This document shows, piece after piece, positions 31,426 through 40,440 of a stretch of DNA of 46,132 nt (position 1 is its first letter; each line of letters begins with the position of its first letter). The stretch covers positions 1 through 46,132 of the forward strand of contig NZ_LIQQ01000209.1 of NCBI RefSeq assembly GCF_001418565.1. Direction: 5' to 3'. The DNA comes from Streptomyces graminilatus. GTDB lineage: Bacteria; Actinomycetota; Actinomycetes; Streptomycetales; Streptomycetaceae. A program made the translations under genes and the position numbers. A model generated the notes under the pieces. It was given only the letters and a program-made list of their open reading frames with translations. It was not told the DNA's origin and ran no database searches.

Positions 31426-34400
31426 GTGCCGGCCACGATCAGCGACCCCGAGCAGCTCAAAGAGCTCCTCGGCATCCCCTTCACCCCGGAGCAGACGGCT
31501 TGCATCATCGCGCCGCCCGCCCCGCAGGTGATCGTGGCCGGAGCCGGGTCGGGCAAGACCACGGTGATGGCGGCACGCGTGGTGTGGCTCGTCGGCACCG
31601 GCCAGGTCGCCCCCGAACAGGTGCTCGGCCTCACCTTCACCAACAAGGCCGCCGGTGAACTCGCCGAACGCGTCCGCAAGGCCCTCGTCCGCGCGGGTGT
31701 CACCGACCCGGACGCCATCGACCCCGACAACCCGCCCGGCGAACCGGTCATCTCGACCTATCACGCCTTCGCCGGCCGCCTCCTGAAGGACCACGGGCTG
31801 CGCATCGGCCTCGAACCGACCACCCGGCTCCTCGCCGACGCGACCCGCTACCAGCTCGCCGCGCGCGTACTGCGCGAAGCGCCCGGCCCCTACCCGGCGC
31901 TCACGCGTTCCTTCCCGGACCTCGTCAGCGACCTCCTGACCCTCGACTCCGAACTCGCCGAACACCTCGTCCGCCCCGAGGAACTGCGCGCCTACGACGC
32001 CGGACTGCTGCGCGACCTGGAGGGGGCCAGACTCACCAACCCGGACCTCCGCAAGGTCCCCGAGACAGCCACGGCCCGCCGTGAACTCGCCGGACTGGTG
32101 ACCCGCTACCGGGCCGCCAAACGCGAGCGCGACCTCCTCGACTTCGGCGACCAGATCGCCCTGTCCGCCGAACTCGCCCACGTCCCCGAAGTGGGCCGCG
32201 TCATGCGCGAGGAGTTCCGGGTGGTGCTCCTCGACGAGTACCAGGACACGTCCGTGGCCCAGCGGGTCCTCCTGGCAGGCCTGTTCGGCGCCGGCACCGG
32301 CCATCCCGTGACCGCCGTCGGCGACCCCTGTCAGGCGATCTACGGCTGGCGCGGCGCCTCCGTCGCCAACCTCGACGACTTCCCCGAGCACTTCGCCCAC
32401 GCCGACGGCGGCTCGGCGGCCCGCCAGTCGCTCAGTGAGAACCGCCGCAGCGGAGGCCGTCTCCTCGACCTCGCCAACGGCCTCGCCGAGCCCCTGCGCG
32501 CCATGCACGCGGGCGTGGAGGCCCTCCGCCCCGCACCCGGCGCCGAACGCGACGGCCAGGTGCGCTGCGCGCTGCTGCCCACCCACGCCGAGGAGATCGA
32601 CTGGCTTGCCGACTCCATCGCCCACCTCGTACGCACCGGCACGGCACCCGGCGAGATCGCCGTCCTGTGCCGCACCGCCACCGACTTCGCCGAGATCCAG
32701 GGAGCGCTGGTCGCCCGGGACGTCCCTGTCGAGGTCGTCGGGCTCTCCGGGCTGCTGCACCTGCCCGAGGTCGCCGACCTGGTGTCCGTCTGCGAGGTGC
32801 TCCAGGACCCGGGGGCCAACGCCTCCCTGGTCCGGCTGCTGACCGGTCCGCGCTGGCGCATCGGTCCCCGGGACCTCGCCCTCCTCGGCCGCCGGGCCCG
32901 CCGCCTCGTGTCCCACGCGCGCGTGGGCGACGCCGACGACCCGGACCGCCGGCTCGCCCAAGCCGTCGAGGGGGTCGATCCCGCCGAGGTGATATCGCTC
33001 GCGGACGCCCTCGACACCTTCCTGGAGACACCTCTCAGAGGCCAGGGCGACGACGACGGGCTGCCCTTCTCGACGGACGCGCGCGTGCGCTTCGCCAGGC
33101 TCGCCACCGAACTGCGCGACCTGCGCCGCTCTCTCGCCGACCCGCTGATGGACGTACTGCACCGCGTCCTGGCCGTCACCGGCCTGGAGGTGGAACTGTC
33201 GGCGTCCCCGCACGCCCTGGCCGCCCGTCGCCGCGAGACCCTGTCCAACTTCCTGGACATCGCCGCGTCGTTCGCCGCCCAGGAGAAAGAGGCGAGCCTG
33301 CTGGCCTTCCTCGGCTTCCTGCGCACGGCCGCGCAGTACGAGAAGGGCCTCGACAACGCCCTGCCCGGCGGCGAGAACACCGTCAAGGTGCTCACCGCCC
33401 ACAAGTCCAAGGGGCTGGAGTGGGACGTCGTAGCCGTCCCCGGCCTGGTCACCGGCGCCTTCCCCAGCGACCGGGGCCGCGAGAAATGGACCTCCCAGGC
33501 CAAGGTCCTGCCCCACGAGCTGCGGGGCGACACCGACACGCTGCCCGACGTCGAGGCCTGGGACCCCCGGGGCATGAAGGCCTTCCAGGAGGCGATGAAG
33601 GACCACCAGCACACCGAGGAACTCCGCCTCGGCTACGTCACCTTCACCCGCCCCCGCTCCCTCCTGCTCGGCTCCGGCCACTGGTGGGGGCCCTCCCAGA
33701 AGAAGCCGCGCGGCCCCTCCGGCTTCCTGTGGGCCCTGCACGACCACTGCGCGGCCGGACACGGCGAGATCGAGCTCTGGGCGGACGAACCGGAGCAGGA
33801 CGAGGACAATCCCGCCCTGCGCGCGACGACCGCCGACCAGCTCTGGCCCCTGCCCCTGGACGACACCGCGTTCCGCCGCCGCCGGGCCGCCGCCGAGACG
33901 GTCCTCACTCACCTGGAGACCCTCACCGCCCACGAGGACAGCCACTCCACGGCCCCCGACCCCGACACCTACGACGACCCGGACTGGCCCCCGCCGCCGG
34001 ACGACGAGCCTCCGTACGAGGACGACGAGCCGCTCCACGACGAGCCGCTCCACGAGGGCGAAGAACTCCTGGACGACGGCCCCCTCGAAGAAGCCGCCGC
34101 GTCCCTCACCGAGGACGACGCCGACTGGGACGCCTGGAGCACGGACCGCCCCGAACCGCCCGCACAGACCTCATCCCAACCGCAACCCCAACCCCACGCG
34201 CGCGTGACGCACACCGGCCACGACCGCCCGCCCACCGTGCCCCACGCCCGCAGACACCTCGCCGAGGCGAATCTCACACCCGAGGAGGCCCGCACCGTCG
34301 CCTCCTGGGACCGTGACCTCGACGCGCTCACCGGGGAGCTGCTGCGCGCCCGGGAGAGCGTCACCGACGTCCCCCTGCCCCCCACGCTGACCACCACCCA

Positions 34401-35004
34401 ACTGATGCTCCTGGCCGCCGACCCGGACGCCCTCGCGCAGGAGCTGGCCCGCCCCATGCCACGCCCACCGCAGCCCGCCGCCCGCCGGGGCACCCGCTTC
34501 CACGCCTGGGTCGAGGCCCGCTTCGAGGAACTGCGGCTCCCCATGCTGGAGCCCGAGGAACTGCCCGGCGGCGACGCCGAGATCGCCGACGAACGCGACC
34601 TGCAGACCCTCAAGGACGCCTTCGAGCACACGGTGTACGCACACCGCACGCCCTACCGGGTCGAGGCCCCCTTCCAGCTCGACATCGCCGGACGTGTCGT
34701 ACGGGGCCGGATCGACGCCGTCTACAAGGAAGGCGACGGCGCGGAATCGACGTACGAGATCATCGACTGGAAGACCCACCGCGCCCACACCGCGGACCCG
34801 CTCCAGCTCGCCGTCTACCGCCTGGCCTGGGCCGAGCAGCAGGGCGTGCCCCTGGAGGCCGTCACGGCCGGCTTCCTCTACGTGCGCAGCGGCGAGACCG
34901 TCCGGCCGGAGAACCTCCCGGACCGGGCCGCGCTGGAGCGGCTGCTCCTGGACGAGCCGTCCGCGTTCGCATCACCTGACGACGATGTCAGCGCGGGCCG
35001 ATAA
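31426..35004 (+). CDS. adnB: AdnB: helicase-nuclease subunit
   Basis: A 1192-residue partner of AdnA: UvrD-like motor plus RecB-like nuclease. Motor: GAGSGKT (39-45, Lys44), DEYQDTS (Asp270-Glu271), GDPCQAIYGWRG, TAHKSKGLEWD and YVTFTRPRS (motif VI with Pro where Ala is usual). Nuclease: His1026 (GTRFHAW), Asp1097 (GRIDAVY), Asp1114 and Lys1116 (IIDWKTH), then QLAVYRLAW. It lacks the Fe-S cysteines. Between the two modules lies a long acidic, Pro-rich linker (~840-925). The GTG at 31426 was chosen because the damage promoter ends 7 nt before it and similarity begins right after; upstream starts would lie inside or before the promoter. The stop overlaps the -10 of the M20 gene. Confidence 0.93.
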   Translation: MPATISDPEQLKELLGIPFTPEQTACIIAPPAPQVIVAGAGSGKTTVMAARVVWLVGTGQVAPEQVLGLTFTNKAAGELAERVRKALVRAGVTDPDAIDPDNPPGEPVISTYHAFAGRLLKDHGLRIGLEPTTRLLADATRYQLAARVLREAPGPYPALTRSFPDLVSDLLTLDSELAEHLVRPEELRAYDAGLLRDLEGARLTNPDLRKVPETATARRELAGLVTRYRAAKRERDLLDFGDQIALSAELAHVPEVGRVMREEFRVVLLDEYQDTSVAQRVLLAGLFGAGTGHPVTAVGDPCQAIYGWRGASVANLDDFPEHFAHADGGSAARQSLSENRRSGGRLLDLANGLAEPLRAMHAGVEALRPAPGAERDGQVRCALLPTHAEEIDWLADSIAHLVRTGTAPGEIAVLCRTATDFAEIQGALVARDVPVEVVGLSGLLHLPEVADLVSVCEVLQDPGANASLVRLLTGPRWRIGPRDLALLGRRARRLVSHARVGDADDPDRRLAQAVEGVDPAEVISLADALDTFLETPLRGQGDDDGLPFSTDARVRFARLATELRDLRRSLADPLMDVLHRVLAVTGLEVELSASPHALAARRRETLSNFLDIAASFAAQEKEASLLAFLGFLRTAAQYEKGLDNALPGGENTVKVLTAHKSKGLEWDVVAVPGLVTGAFPSDRGREKWTSQAKVLPHELRGDTDTLPDVEAWDPRGMKAFQEAMKDHQHTEELRLGYVTFTRPRSLLLGSGHWWGPSQKKPRGPSGFLWALHDHCAAGHGEIELWADEPEQDEDNPALRATTADQLWPLPLDDTAFRRRRAAAETVLTHLETLTAHEDSHSTAPDPDTYDDPDWPPPPDDEPPYEDDEPLHDEPLHEGEELLDDGPLEEAAASLTEDDADWDAWSTDRPEPPAQTSSQPQPQPHARVTHTGHDRPPTVPHARRHLAEANLTPEEARTVASWDRDLDALTGELLRARESVTDVPLPPTLTTTQLMLLAADPDALAQELARPMPRPPQPAARRGTRFHAWVEARFEELRLPMLEPEELPGGDAEIADERDLQTLKDAFEHTVYAHRTPYRVEAPFQLDIAGRVVRGRIDAVYKEGDGAESTYEIIDWKTHRAHTADPLQLAVYRLAWAEQQGVPLEAVTAGFLYVRSGETVRPENLPDRAALERLLLDEPSAFASPDDDVSAGR

Positions 35005-35007
35005 GCT
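34985..35007 (+). promoter_or_regulatory. Weaker RecA-NDp-like promoter of the M20 peptidase
   Basis: ATGTCAGCG (34985-34993), 8 bp, then TAAGCT (35002-35007). There are two differences from tTGTCRGTG-N8-TAnnnT, one at the weak first position. The -10 starts 13 nt before the ATG at 35015, the same geometry as the ATL and adnB promoters. It overlaps the end of adnB. Confidence 0.4.
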
Positions 35008-35014
35008 CATGACC

Positions 35015-36418
35015 ATGAGCCAGGCCCCGGACAGCGCAGTCCGCACGTACATCGAGCAGCACCGCACCACCTTCCTCGACGACCTCGCCGAGTGGCTGCG
35101 CATCCCGTCCGTCTCGGCCCAGCCCGATCACGCCGCCGATGTACGCCGCAGCGCCGACTGGCTCGCCGCCAAACTCCGGGAAACCGGCTTCCCCACCGTC
35201 GAGGTCTGGGCCACGCCGGGCGCCCCGGCGGTCTTCGCCGAGTGGCCCGCCGACGACCCCGCCGCCCCCACGGTCCTCGTCTACGGCCACCACGACGTGC
35301 AGCCCGCCGCCCGAGAGGACGGCTGGGACAGCGACCCCTTCGAACCGGCCGTCCGGGGCAACCGCCTCCACGCGCGGGGGGCCGCCGACGACAAGGGACA
35401 GGTGTTCTTCCACACACTCGGCGTCCGCGCCCACCTCGCCACCACCGGCCGCACCGCGCCCGCCGTCCACCTCAAGATGCTTGTCGAGGGTGAGGAGGAG
35501 TCGGGCTCCGTCCACTTCCGTTCCCTCGTCGAGGAGCACGCCGACCGGCTCGCCGCAGACGCCGTGATCGTCTCCGACACCGGTATGTGGGCCGAGGACA
35601 CCCCCACGGTGTGCACCGGCATGCGCGGCCTCGCCGAGTGCGAGATCCAGCTCCACGGCCCCGACCAGGACATCCACTCCGGCTCCTTCGGCGGTGCCGT
35701 GCCCAACCCGGCGACCGCCGTCGCCCGTCTCGTCGCCGCGCTCCACGACGAGCACGCGCGCGTGACGATCCCCGGTTTCTACGACGGCGTCGCCGACCTC
35801 ACCGACCGAGAGCGCGAACTCCTCGCCGAACTCCCCTTCGACGAGGAGCAGTGGCTGCGGACCGCCAAGTCCTACGCCGCGCACGGCGAGGCCGGACACA
35901 CCACCCTGGAACGGGTCTGGACGCGTCCCACCGCCGAGGTCAACGGCATCGGCGGCGGCTACCAGGGCCCCGGCAGCAAGACGATCGTCCCGGCCTCCGC
36001 CATGGTGAAACTCTCCTTCCGGCTGGTCGCCGGCCAGGACCCCGACCACATCGAGAAGATCGTCCGCGCCTGGACCGCGACCCGCGTTCCCGCCGGGATC
36101 CGGTACGAGATCACGTTCGCGGCGGCCACGCGCCCGTGCCTGACCCCGCTGGACCACCCCGCCCTGCGGTCCGTCGTACGCGCCATGGGCCGCGCCTTCG
36201 ACAAACCGGTCCGCTACACACGCGAGGGCGGCAGCGGCCCGGCCGCCGACCTCCAGGACGTCCTCGGTGCCCCCGTGCTCTTCCTGGGCATCTCCGTCCC
36301 CTCCGACGGCTGGCACGCCCCCAACGAGAAGGTGGAGATCGACCTGCTGCTCAAGGGCGTCGAGACCACCGCCTACCTGTGGGGCGACCTGGCCCAGAAC
36401 TGGCGCCATGAGTCCTGA
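35015..36418 (+). CDS. M20 family dipeptidase / metallopeptidase
   Basis: A 467-residue cytosolic zinc peptidase (ArgE/DapE/CNDP-like). Metal-binding motifs are YGHHDVQP near residue 92 and GAADDKGQ near 127; EGEEESGS near 160 carries the catalytic Glu and a metal ligand. The dimerisation domain includes HSGSFGGAVPNP, and a C-terminal His is in SDGWHAPNE. It probably cleaves dipeptides or N-acyl amino acids; the substrate is unknown. ATG 35015 fits a leaderless transcript from the promoter at 34985-35007; ATG 35009, two codons earlier, is the alternative. No ribosome binding site is visible for either. Confidence 0.9.
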   Translation: MSQAPDSAVRTYIEQHRTTFLDDLAEWLRIPSVSAQPDHAADVRRSADWLAAKLRETGFPTVEVWATPGAPAVFAEWPADDPAAPTVLVYGHHDVQPAAREDGWDSDPFEPAVRGNRLHARGAADDKGQVFFHTLGVRAHLATTGRTAPAVHLKMLVEGEEESGSVHFRSLVEEHADRLAADAVIVSDTGMWAEDTPTVCTGMRGLAECEIQLHGPDQDIHSGSFGGAVPNPATAVARLVAALHDEHARVTIPGFYDGVADLTDRERELLAELPFDEEQWLRTAKSYAAHGEAGHTTLERVWTRPTAEVNGIGGGYQGPGSKTIVPASAMVKLSFRLVAGQDPDHIEKIVRAWTATRVPAGIRYEITFAAATRPCLTPLDHPALRSVVRAMGRAFDKPVRYTREGGSGPAADLQDVLGAPVLFLGISVPSDGWHAPNEKVEIDLLLKGVETTAYLWGDLAQNWRHES

Positions 36419-36439
36419 CACCCCGGCCCGGTCCGGAGC

Positions 36440-36474
36440 GGGCGACGCTCCAGGAGACACTGGGAGCGTCGCCC
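36440..36474 (+). terminator. Perfect 12-bp inverted repeat after the M20 gene
   Basis: GGGCGACGCTCC (36440-36451) and its complement (36463-36474) enclose an 11-nt loop, 21 bp after the M20 stop. It probably terminates transcription and argues that nudC starts downstream at 36585 rather than at an in-frame ATG at 36408. Confidence 0.75.
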
Positions 36475-36584
36475 CACACCCACGCGAATCCGCCCGAAAG
36501 CCGCTGCCCCCCATGCGCACCCACCCGCGTCCCGCTGAACCGCCCGCCGAAATATCCGTTCCACCGGGGGAGTTGGAAGCACCT

Positions 36585-37532
36585 GTGACCACCTGGACCG
36601 ACCACACCGCCGACCGTCCCATCTCGCTCACCGCCCCCAGCGGCATCGACCGGGCCGCGCACCACAGGCTCGACGAGGCCTGGCTCGCCGCGGCGTGGAG
36701 CCACCCCAGCACCCGCTGCTTCGTGGTCTCCGGCGGCCAGGCCCTCATCGACGAGACGTCCGACGGGCGTACCGAACTCGTCATGACCCCCTCCTTCGAA
36801 GCCCCTCTCACCGAGGCACACCGCTACTTCCTCGGCAACGACGACGACGGCACCAGCTACTTCGCCCTCCAGAAGGACGCCCTGCCCGGCCGCATCGACC
36901 AGTCCGCGCGCCCCGCGGGCCTGCGCGAGGCCGGCCTGCTCCTCTCGCCCCGCGACGCGGGCCTGATGGTGCACGCCGTCGCCCTGGAGAACTGGCAGCG
37001 CCTGCACCGCTTCTGCTCCCGCTGCGGCGAGCGCACCCTCATCGCCGCCGCCGGCCACATCCGCCGCTGCCAGGCCTGTGGCGCCGAGCACTACCCGCGC
37101 ACGGACCCGGCCGTGATCATGGCCGTCACCGACGAGGAGGACCGCCTGCTCCTCGGACGCCAGGTCCACTGGCCCGAGGGCCGCTTCTCGACGCTCGCCG
37201 GTTTCGTCGAGCCCGGCGAGTCCATCGAGCAGTCGGTGCGCCGCGAGGTGTTCGAGGAGGCAGGCGTCCTCGTCGGCCAGGTCGAGTACGTCGCCAGCCA
37301 GCCCTGGCCGTTCCCGTCCAGTCTCATGCTCGGCTTCATGGCGCGCGCCCTGTCCACCGACATCGAGGTCGACGGCGACGAGATCCACGAGGCCCGCTGG
37401 TTCTCCCGCGAGGACCTGCGCGCGGGCTTCGAATCCGGCGAGGTCCTGCCGCCGTACGGCATCTCGATCGCGGCCCGCCTGATCGAACTCTGGTACGGCA
37501 AGCCGCTGCCGAAGCCGGGCAGCGCGCTCTGA
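36585..37532 (+). CDS. nudC: NADH pyrophosphatase / RNA decapping Nudix enzyme
   Basis: A 315-residue NudC. An N-terminal domain (~1-135) is followed by a zinc ribbon (Cys144, Cys147, Cys162, Cys165) and a Nudix domain. The Nudix box is GFVEPGESIEQSVRREVFEE (from residue 206), followed by the NudC-specific SQPWPFPSSLMLGF. The enzyme hydrolyses NADH to NMNH and AMP and can remove NAD caps from RNA. The start is taken as GTG 36585, preceded by GGAAGC; an in-frame ATG at 36408, overlapping the M20 gene, would add a 59-residue unstructured extension that includes the terminator hairpin. Confidence 0.93.
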   Translation: MTTWTDHTADRPISLTAPSGIDRAAHHRLDEAWLAAAWSHPSTRCFVVSGGQALIDETSDGRTELVMTPSFEAPLTEAHRYFLGNDDDGTSYFALQKDALPGRIDQSARPAGLREAGLLLSPRDAGLMVHAVALENWQRLHRFCSRCGERTLIAAAGHIRRCQACGAEHYPRTDPAVIMAVTDEEDRLLLGRQVHWPEGRFSTLAGFVEPGESIEQSVRREVFEEAGVLVGQVEYVASQPWPFPSSLMLGFMARALSTDIEVDGDEIHEARWFSREDLRAGFESGEVLPPYGISIAARLIELWYGKPLPKPGSAL

Positions 37533-37586
37533 CCCACGAGGCCGGCCCCTGAGCCGGTCCCGGCCGACATGCCGCCGGGCACGCGA

Positions 37587-37622
37587 AGACCCCCGCACGG
37601 CCGCCGGGCCGGTCGGGGGTCT
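37587..37622. terminator. Bidirectional terminator between nudC and mrx1
   Basis: AGACCCCCG (37587-37595) pairs with CGGGGGTCT (37614-37622). The 18-nt loop has further GGCC pairing. It lies 12 bp from the mycoredoxin stop and 54 bp from that of nudC, which converge. Confidence 0.8.
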
Positions 37623-37634
37623 GTGACACGCGGC

Positions 37635-37892
37635 TCAGGCGCCGAGAGCCTGCTTCACCTGGGCGAGGCTCGGGTTCGTCATGACGACCTGCGGGCCGTC
37701 GTTGGAGGGAACGACCAGCACCGTCGGAACCGTCTGGTTGCCGCCGTTCGCCTTCTCCACGAACGCCGCGGAGTCCGGGTCCTGCTCGATGTTGATCTCG
37801 TTGTACGCGATGCCCTCGCGGTCCATCTGGCTCTTCAGCCGACGGCAGTATCCGCACCAAGTGGTGCTGTACATCGTCACAGTGCCCGGCAT
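37635..37892 (-). CDS. mrx1: Mycoredoxin-1 (glutaredoxin-like)
   Basis: An 85-residue thiol oxidoreductase with the glutaredoxin fold. The active site is CGYC (Cys13, Cys16) after VTMYSTTW, with TVPTVLV as the cis-Pro loop and a C-terminal helix VKQALGA. In actinobacteria it reduces mycothiol mixed disulfides on proteins. ATG 37892 puts the active site where the family has it; an ATG further upstream (37964) would add residues without similarity. It is divergent from uvrD2 and convergent with nudC. Confidence 0.92.
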   Translation of the reverse strand: MPGTVTMYSTTWCGYCRRLKSQMDREGIAYNEINIEQDPDSAAFVEKANGGNQTVPTVLVVPSNDGPQVVMTNPSLAQVKQALGA

Positions 37893-38073
37893 GTCTCTCG
37901 CGCTCCTCAGCAGTTCGGGGGACGGGTGCTCGCTGAGTTGGAACGCACGGGACCCGCCCACCATTCCCGCCCGGGGTATCCGAGGCCGAACGCCTGCCGC
38001 ATTAGTACGACTGCGAGGGGGCGCCTGTGGACAACCGGCTCACCCGTCTCCGGCGACCTGGCAGCATGGCCGT

Positions 38074-40269
38074 GTGACAGCAGCAACGCACTCCACCCTC
38101 TTCCCGCAGGTTCCGGACTCGGCCGACGCGGTGCTCGACGGACTCGATCCCGAGCAGCGCGAGGTGGCCACCGCCCTGCACGGTCCGGTGTGCGTGCTGG
38201 CCGGGGCCGGCACCGGAAAGACCCGGGCGATCACCCACCGCATCGCCTACGGCGTACGCGCCGGCGTGCTCCAGCCCTCCAGCGTGCTCGCCGTCACCTT
38301 CACCAACCGCGCCGCCGGCGAGATGCGCGGACGACTGCGCCAGCTCGGGGCCGGCGGAGTCCAGGCGCGCACTTTCCACTCGGCCGCGCTGCGCCAGCTC
38401 CAGTACTTCTGGCCGAAAGCCGTCGGCGGCTCCATGCCCCGCCTCGTCGACCGCAAGATCCAGCTGGTCGCCGACGCAGCCGCCGCCTGCCGCATCCGCC
38501 TCGACCGGGGCGAACTGCGGGACGTCACCGCCGAGATCGAATGGTCCAAGGTCACCCAGACCGTCCCCGCCGACTACCTGCCCGCCGTCGCCAAGTCCGG
38601 CCGCGTCGCCCCCCGCGACCCGGCCGAGATCGCCCAGGTCTACGCCGCCTACGAGGACCTCAAGCGGGACCGCTCCGTCATCGACTTCGAGGACGTGCTG
38701 CTGCTCACCGTCGCCGTCCTCCAGGACCGGCACGACATCGCCGAACAGGTCCGCGCCCAGTACCAGCACTTCGTGGTCGACGAGTACCAGGACGTCAGCC
38801 CGCTCCAGCAGCGGCTGCTGGAACTGTGGCTCGGGGAGAGGGACAACCTGTGCGTGGTCGGCGACGCCAGCCAGACGATCTACTCGTTCACAGGAGCAAC
38901 GCCTGACCATCTGCTCGACTTCCGGATCCGCCACCCCGGTGCGACCGTCGTCAAACTGGTCCGCGACTACCGCTCCACCCCCCAGGTCGTCCACCTCGCC
39001 AACGGCCTGCTCGCCCAGGCGCGGGGCCGCGCCGCGGACCATCGCCTGGAACTGATCTCGCAGCGCGACCCCGGACCCGAACCTGCCTACACCGAATACG
39101 CCGACGAACCCGCCGAGGCCGAGGGTGCCGCCCGCCGCATCCGGGACCTCGTCGCCGGTGGCGTTCCGGCCGGTGAGATCGCCATCCTGTTCAGGACAAA
39201 TGCCCAGTCCGAGACCTACGAACAGGCACTCGCCGACGCCGGAGTCCCTTACCAACTGCGCGGCGCCGAACGGTTCTTCGACCGGCCCGAGGTGCGCAAG
39301 GCCATCAGCGCGCTGCGCGCCGCCGCCCGCTTCGGAGCCAACGACTCCCTGCTGGACGACGTCGTCGACCTGCCTTCCCAGGTCCGTGCCGTGCTGTCGG
39401 GGGAGGGCTGGACCAGTCAGCCGCCGGCGGGCTCCGGGGCCGCCAGAGAGCGCTGGGAGTCGCTGGCCGCACTGGTGAACCTCGCCCAGGACTTCACCAC
39501 TGCGAAAGCCGGCGCCACGCTCGCCGACCTCGTCGCCGAACTCGACGAGCGGGCGAACGCCCAGCACGCCCCGACCGTGCAGGGCGTCACCCTCGCCTCC
39601 CTCCACTCGGCCAAGGGCCTGGAATGGGATGCCGTCTTCCTGGTCGGGGTCGCCGAGGGCATGATGCCGATCTCCTACGCGAAGACCGACGAACAGATCG
39701 AGGAGGAACGCCGCCTCCTGTACGTCGGAGTGACCCGCGCGCGAGAACGCCTCCATGTCTCCTGGTCCCTCTCCCGCGCGCCCGGGGGCCGCCCGAGCCG
39801 CCGCCCAAGCCGCTTCCTCGATGGCGTGCGCCCCGGCTCCGCCGCCACGGCCGTCCGGACGGGCGCGGCGGGCTCCGGCGGTATCGTGCGCGGCTTCGGA
39901 GGCGGCCCCGGGGCCGCCCCGCGCCGCACCCAGAGAACCCCGGCCCGCTGCCGGGTCTGCGGGCGCACACTCACCGACGCGGGCGAGATGAAACTGATGC
40001 GCTGCGACGAGTGCCCCTCGGACATGGACGAGGGCCTCTACGAGCGGTTGCGCGAGTGGCGGGCGGTCCAGGCGTCGCGCAGCGGGCAGCCGGCCTTCTG
40101 CGTCTTCACCGACAGGACCCTGATGGCGATCGCGGAGACCGTCCCCGACGAGGCCGGGGAGCTCGCTCGCATCCCCGGCGTGGGAGTCCGCAAGCTCAAC
40201 CGGTACGGATCCGATGTTCTGGCCATCTGCGCAGGTCAGGAGGTGGAGAGGGAGGGCGGCGACGACTGA
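38074..40269 (+). CDS. uvrD2: UvrD2 DNA helicase with HRDC domain
   Basis: A 731-residue superfamily 1A 3'-5' helicase. GAGTGKT (~44-50, Lys49), DEYQDVSPLQ, GDASQTIYSFTG, SAKGLEWDAVF and GVTRARERL are all present. The C-terminus has the tetracysteine motif of UvrD2 (Cys626, Cys629, Cys644, Cys647) and a HRDC domain (~655-725). A Gly/Arg/Pro-rich linker precedes the cysteines. It is expected to act in DNA repair and replication; the mycobacterial orthologue (Rv3198c) has been reported essential. The start is GTG 38074. No strong ribosome binding site is seen, and a CAGCAT hexamer 12 nt upstream could be the -10 of a leaderless transcript. Confidence 0.94.
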   Translation: MTAATHSTLFPQVPDSADAVLDGLDPEQREVATALHGPVCVLAGAGTGKTRAITHRIAYGVRAGVLQPSSVLAVTFTNRAAGEMRGRLRQLGAGGVQARTFHSAALRQLQYFWPKAVGGSMPRLVDRKIQLVADAAAACRIRLDRGELRDVTAEIEWSKVTQTVPADYLPAVAKSGRVAPRDPAEIAQVYAAYEDLKRDRSVIDFEDVLLLTVAVLQDRHDIAEQVRAQYQHFVVDEYQDVSPLQQRLLELWLGERDNLCVVGDASQTIYSFTGATPDHLLDFRIRHPGATVVKLVRDYRSTPQVVHLANGLLAQARGRAADHRLELISQRDPGPEPAYTEYADEPAEAEGAARRIRDLVAGGVPAGEIAILFRTNAQSETYEQALADAGVPYQLRGAERFFDRPEVRKAISALRAAARFGANDSLLDDVVDLPSQVRAVLSGEGWTSQPPAGSGAARERWESLAALVNLAQDFTTAKAGATLADLVAELDERANAQHAPTVQGVTLASLHSAKGLEWDAVFLVGVAEGMMPISYAKTDEQIEEERRLLYVGVTRARERLHVSWSLSRAPGGRPSRRPSRFLDGVRPGSAATAVRTGAAGSGGIVRGFGGGPGAAPRRTQRTPARCRVCGRTLTDAGEMKLMRCDECPSDMDEGLYERLREWRAVQASRSGQPAFCVFTDRTLMAIAETVPDEAGELARIPGVGVRKLNRYGSDVLAICAGQEVEREGGDD

Positions 40270-40283
40270 TTCAAACTCGTCGG

Positions 40284-40322
40284 AAAAATAGTTTGCGCAT
40301 GCCCCGGGAATCCCCATAGGTT
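40284..40322 (+). promoter_or_regulatory. WblC-type autoregulated promoter
   Basis: An AT-rich AAAAATA (40284-40290) stands 2 nt upstream of a TTGCGC -35-like hexamer (40293-40298). TAGGTT (40317-40322) follows 18 bp later. An AT tract beside the -35 is the known signature of promoters activated by WhiB7/WblC, whose AT-hook binds it. It begins 14 bp after the uvrD2 stop. An inverted repeat GTCTTCT-C-AGAAGAC occurs downstream at 40341-40355. Confidence 0.65.
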
Positions 40323-40440
40323 CTTGGTCAAGGGAACAGAGTCTTCTCAGAAGACCTGGCCCTGTGCTGTACTTCATAGTCGTATATCCGTTGGACTGGT
40401 TCACCCCAGTCCCCCAAGACGCCGAGAGGAGGCGAGTCCA

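Noticed and set aside
31399..34053. 884-codon minus frame opposite adnB
   Set aside because: A Gly/Val/Glu-rich shadow without motifs.
40324..40440. ATG/GTG starts earlier in the frame of the wblC uORF
   Set aside because: The earlier start lies near the predicted transcription start and lacks a ribosome binding site, whereas GTG 40441 has GAGAGGAGG.
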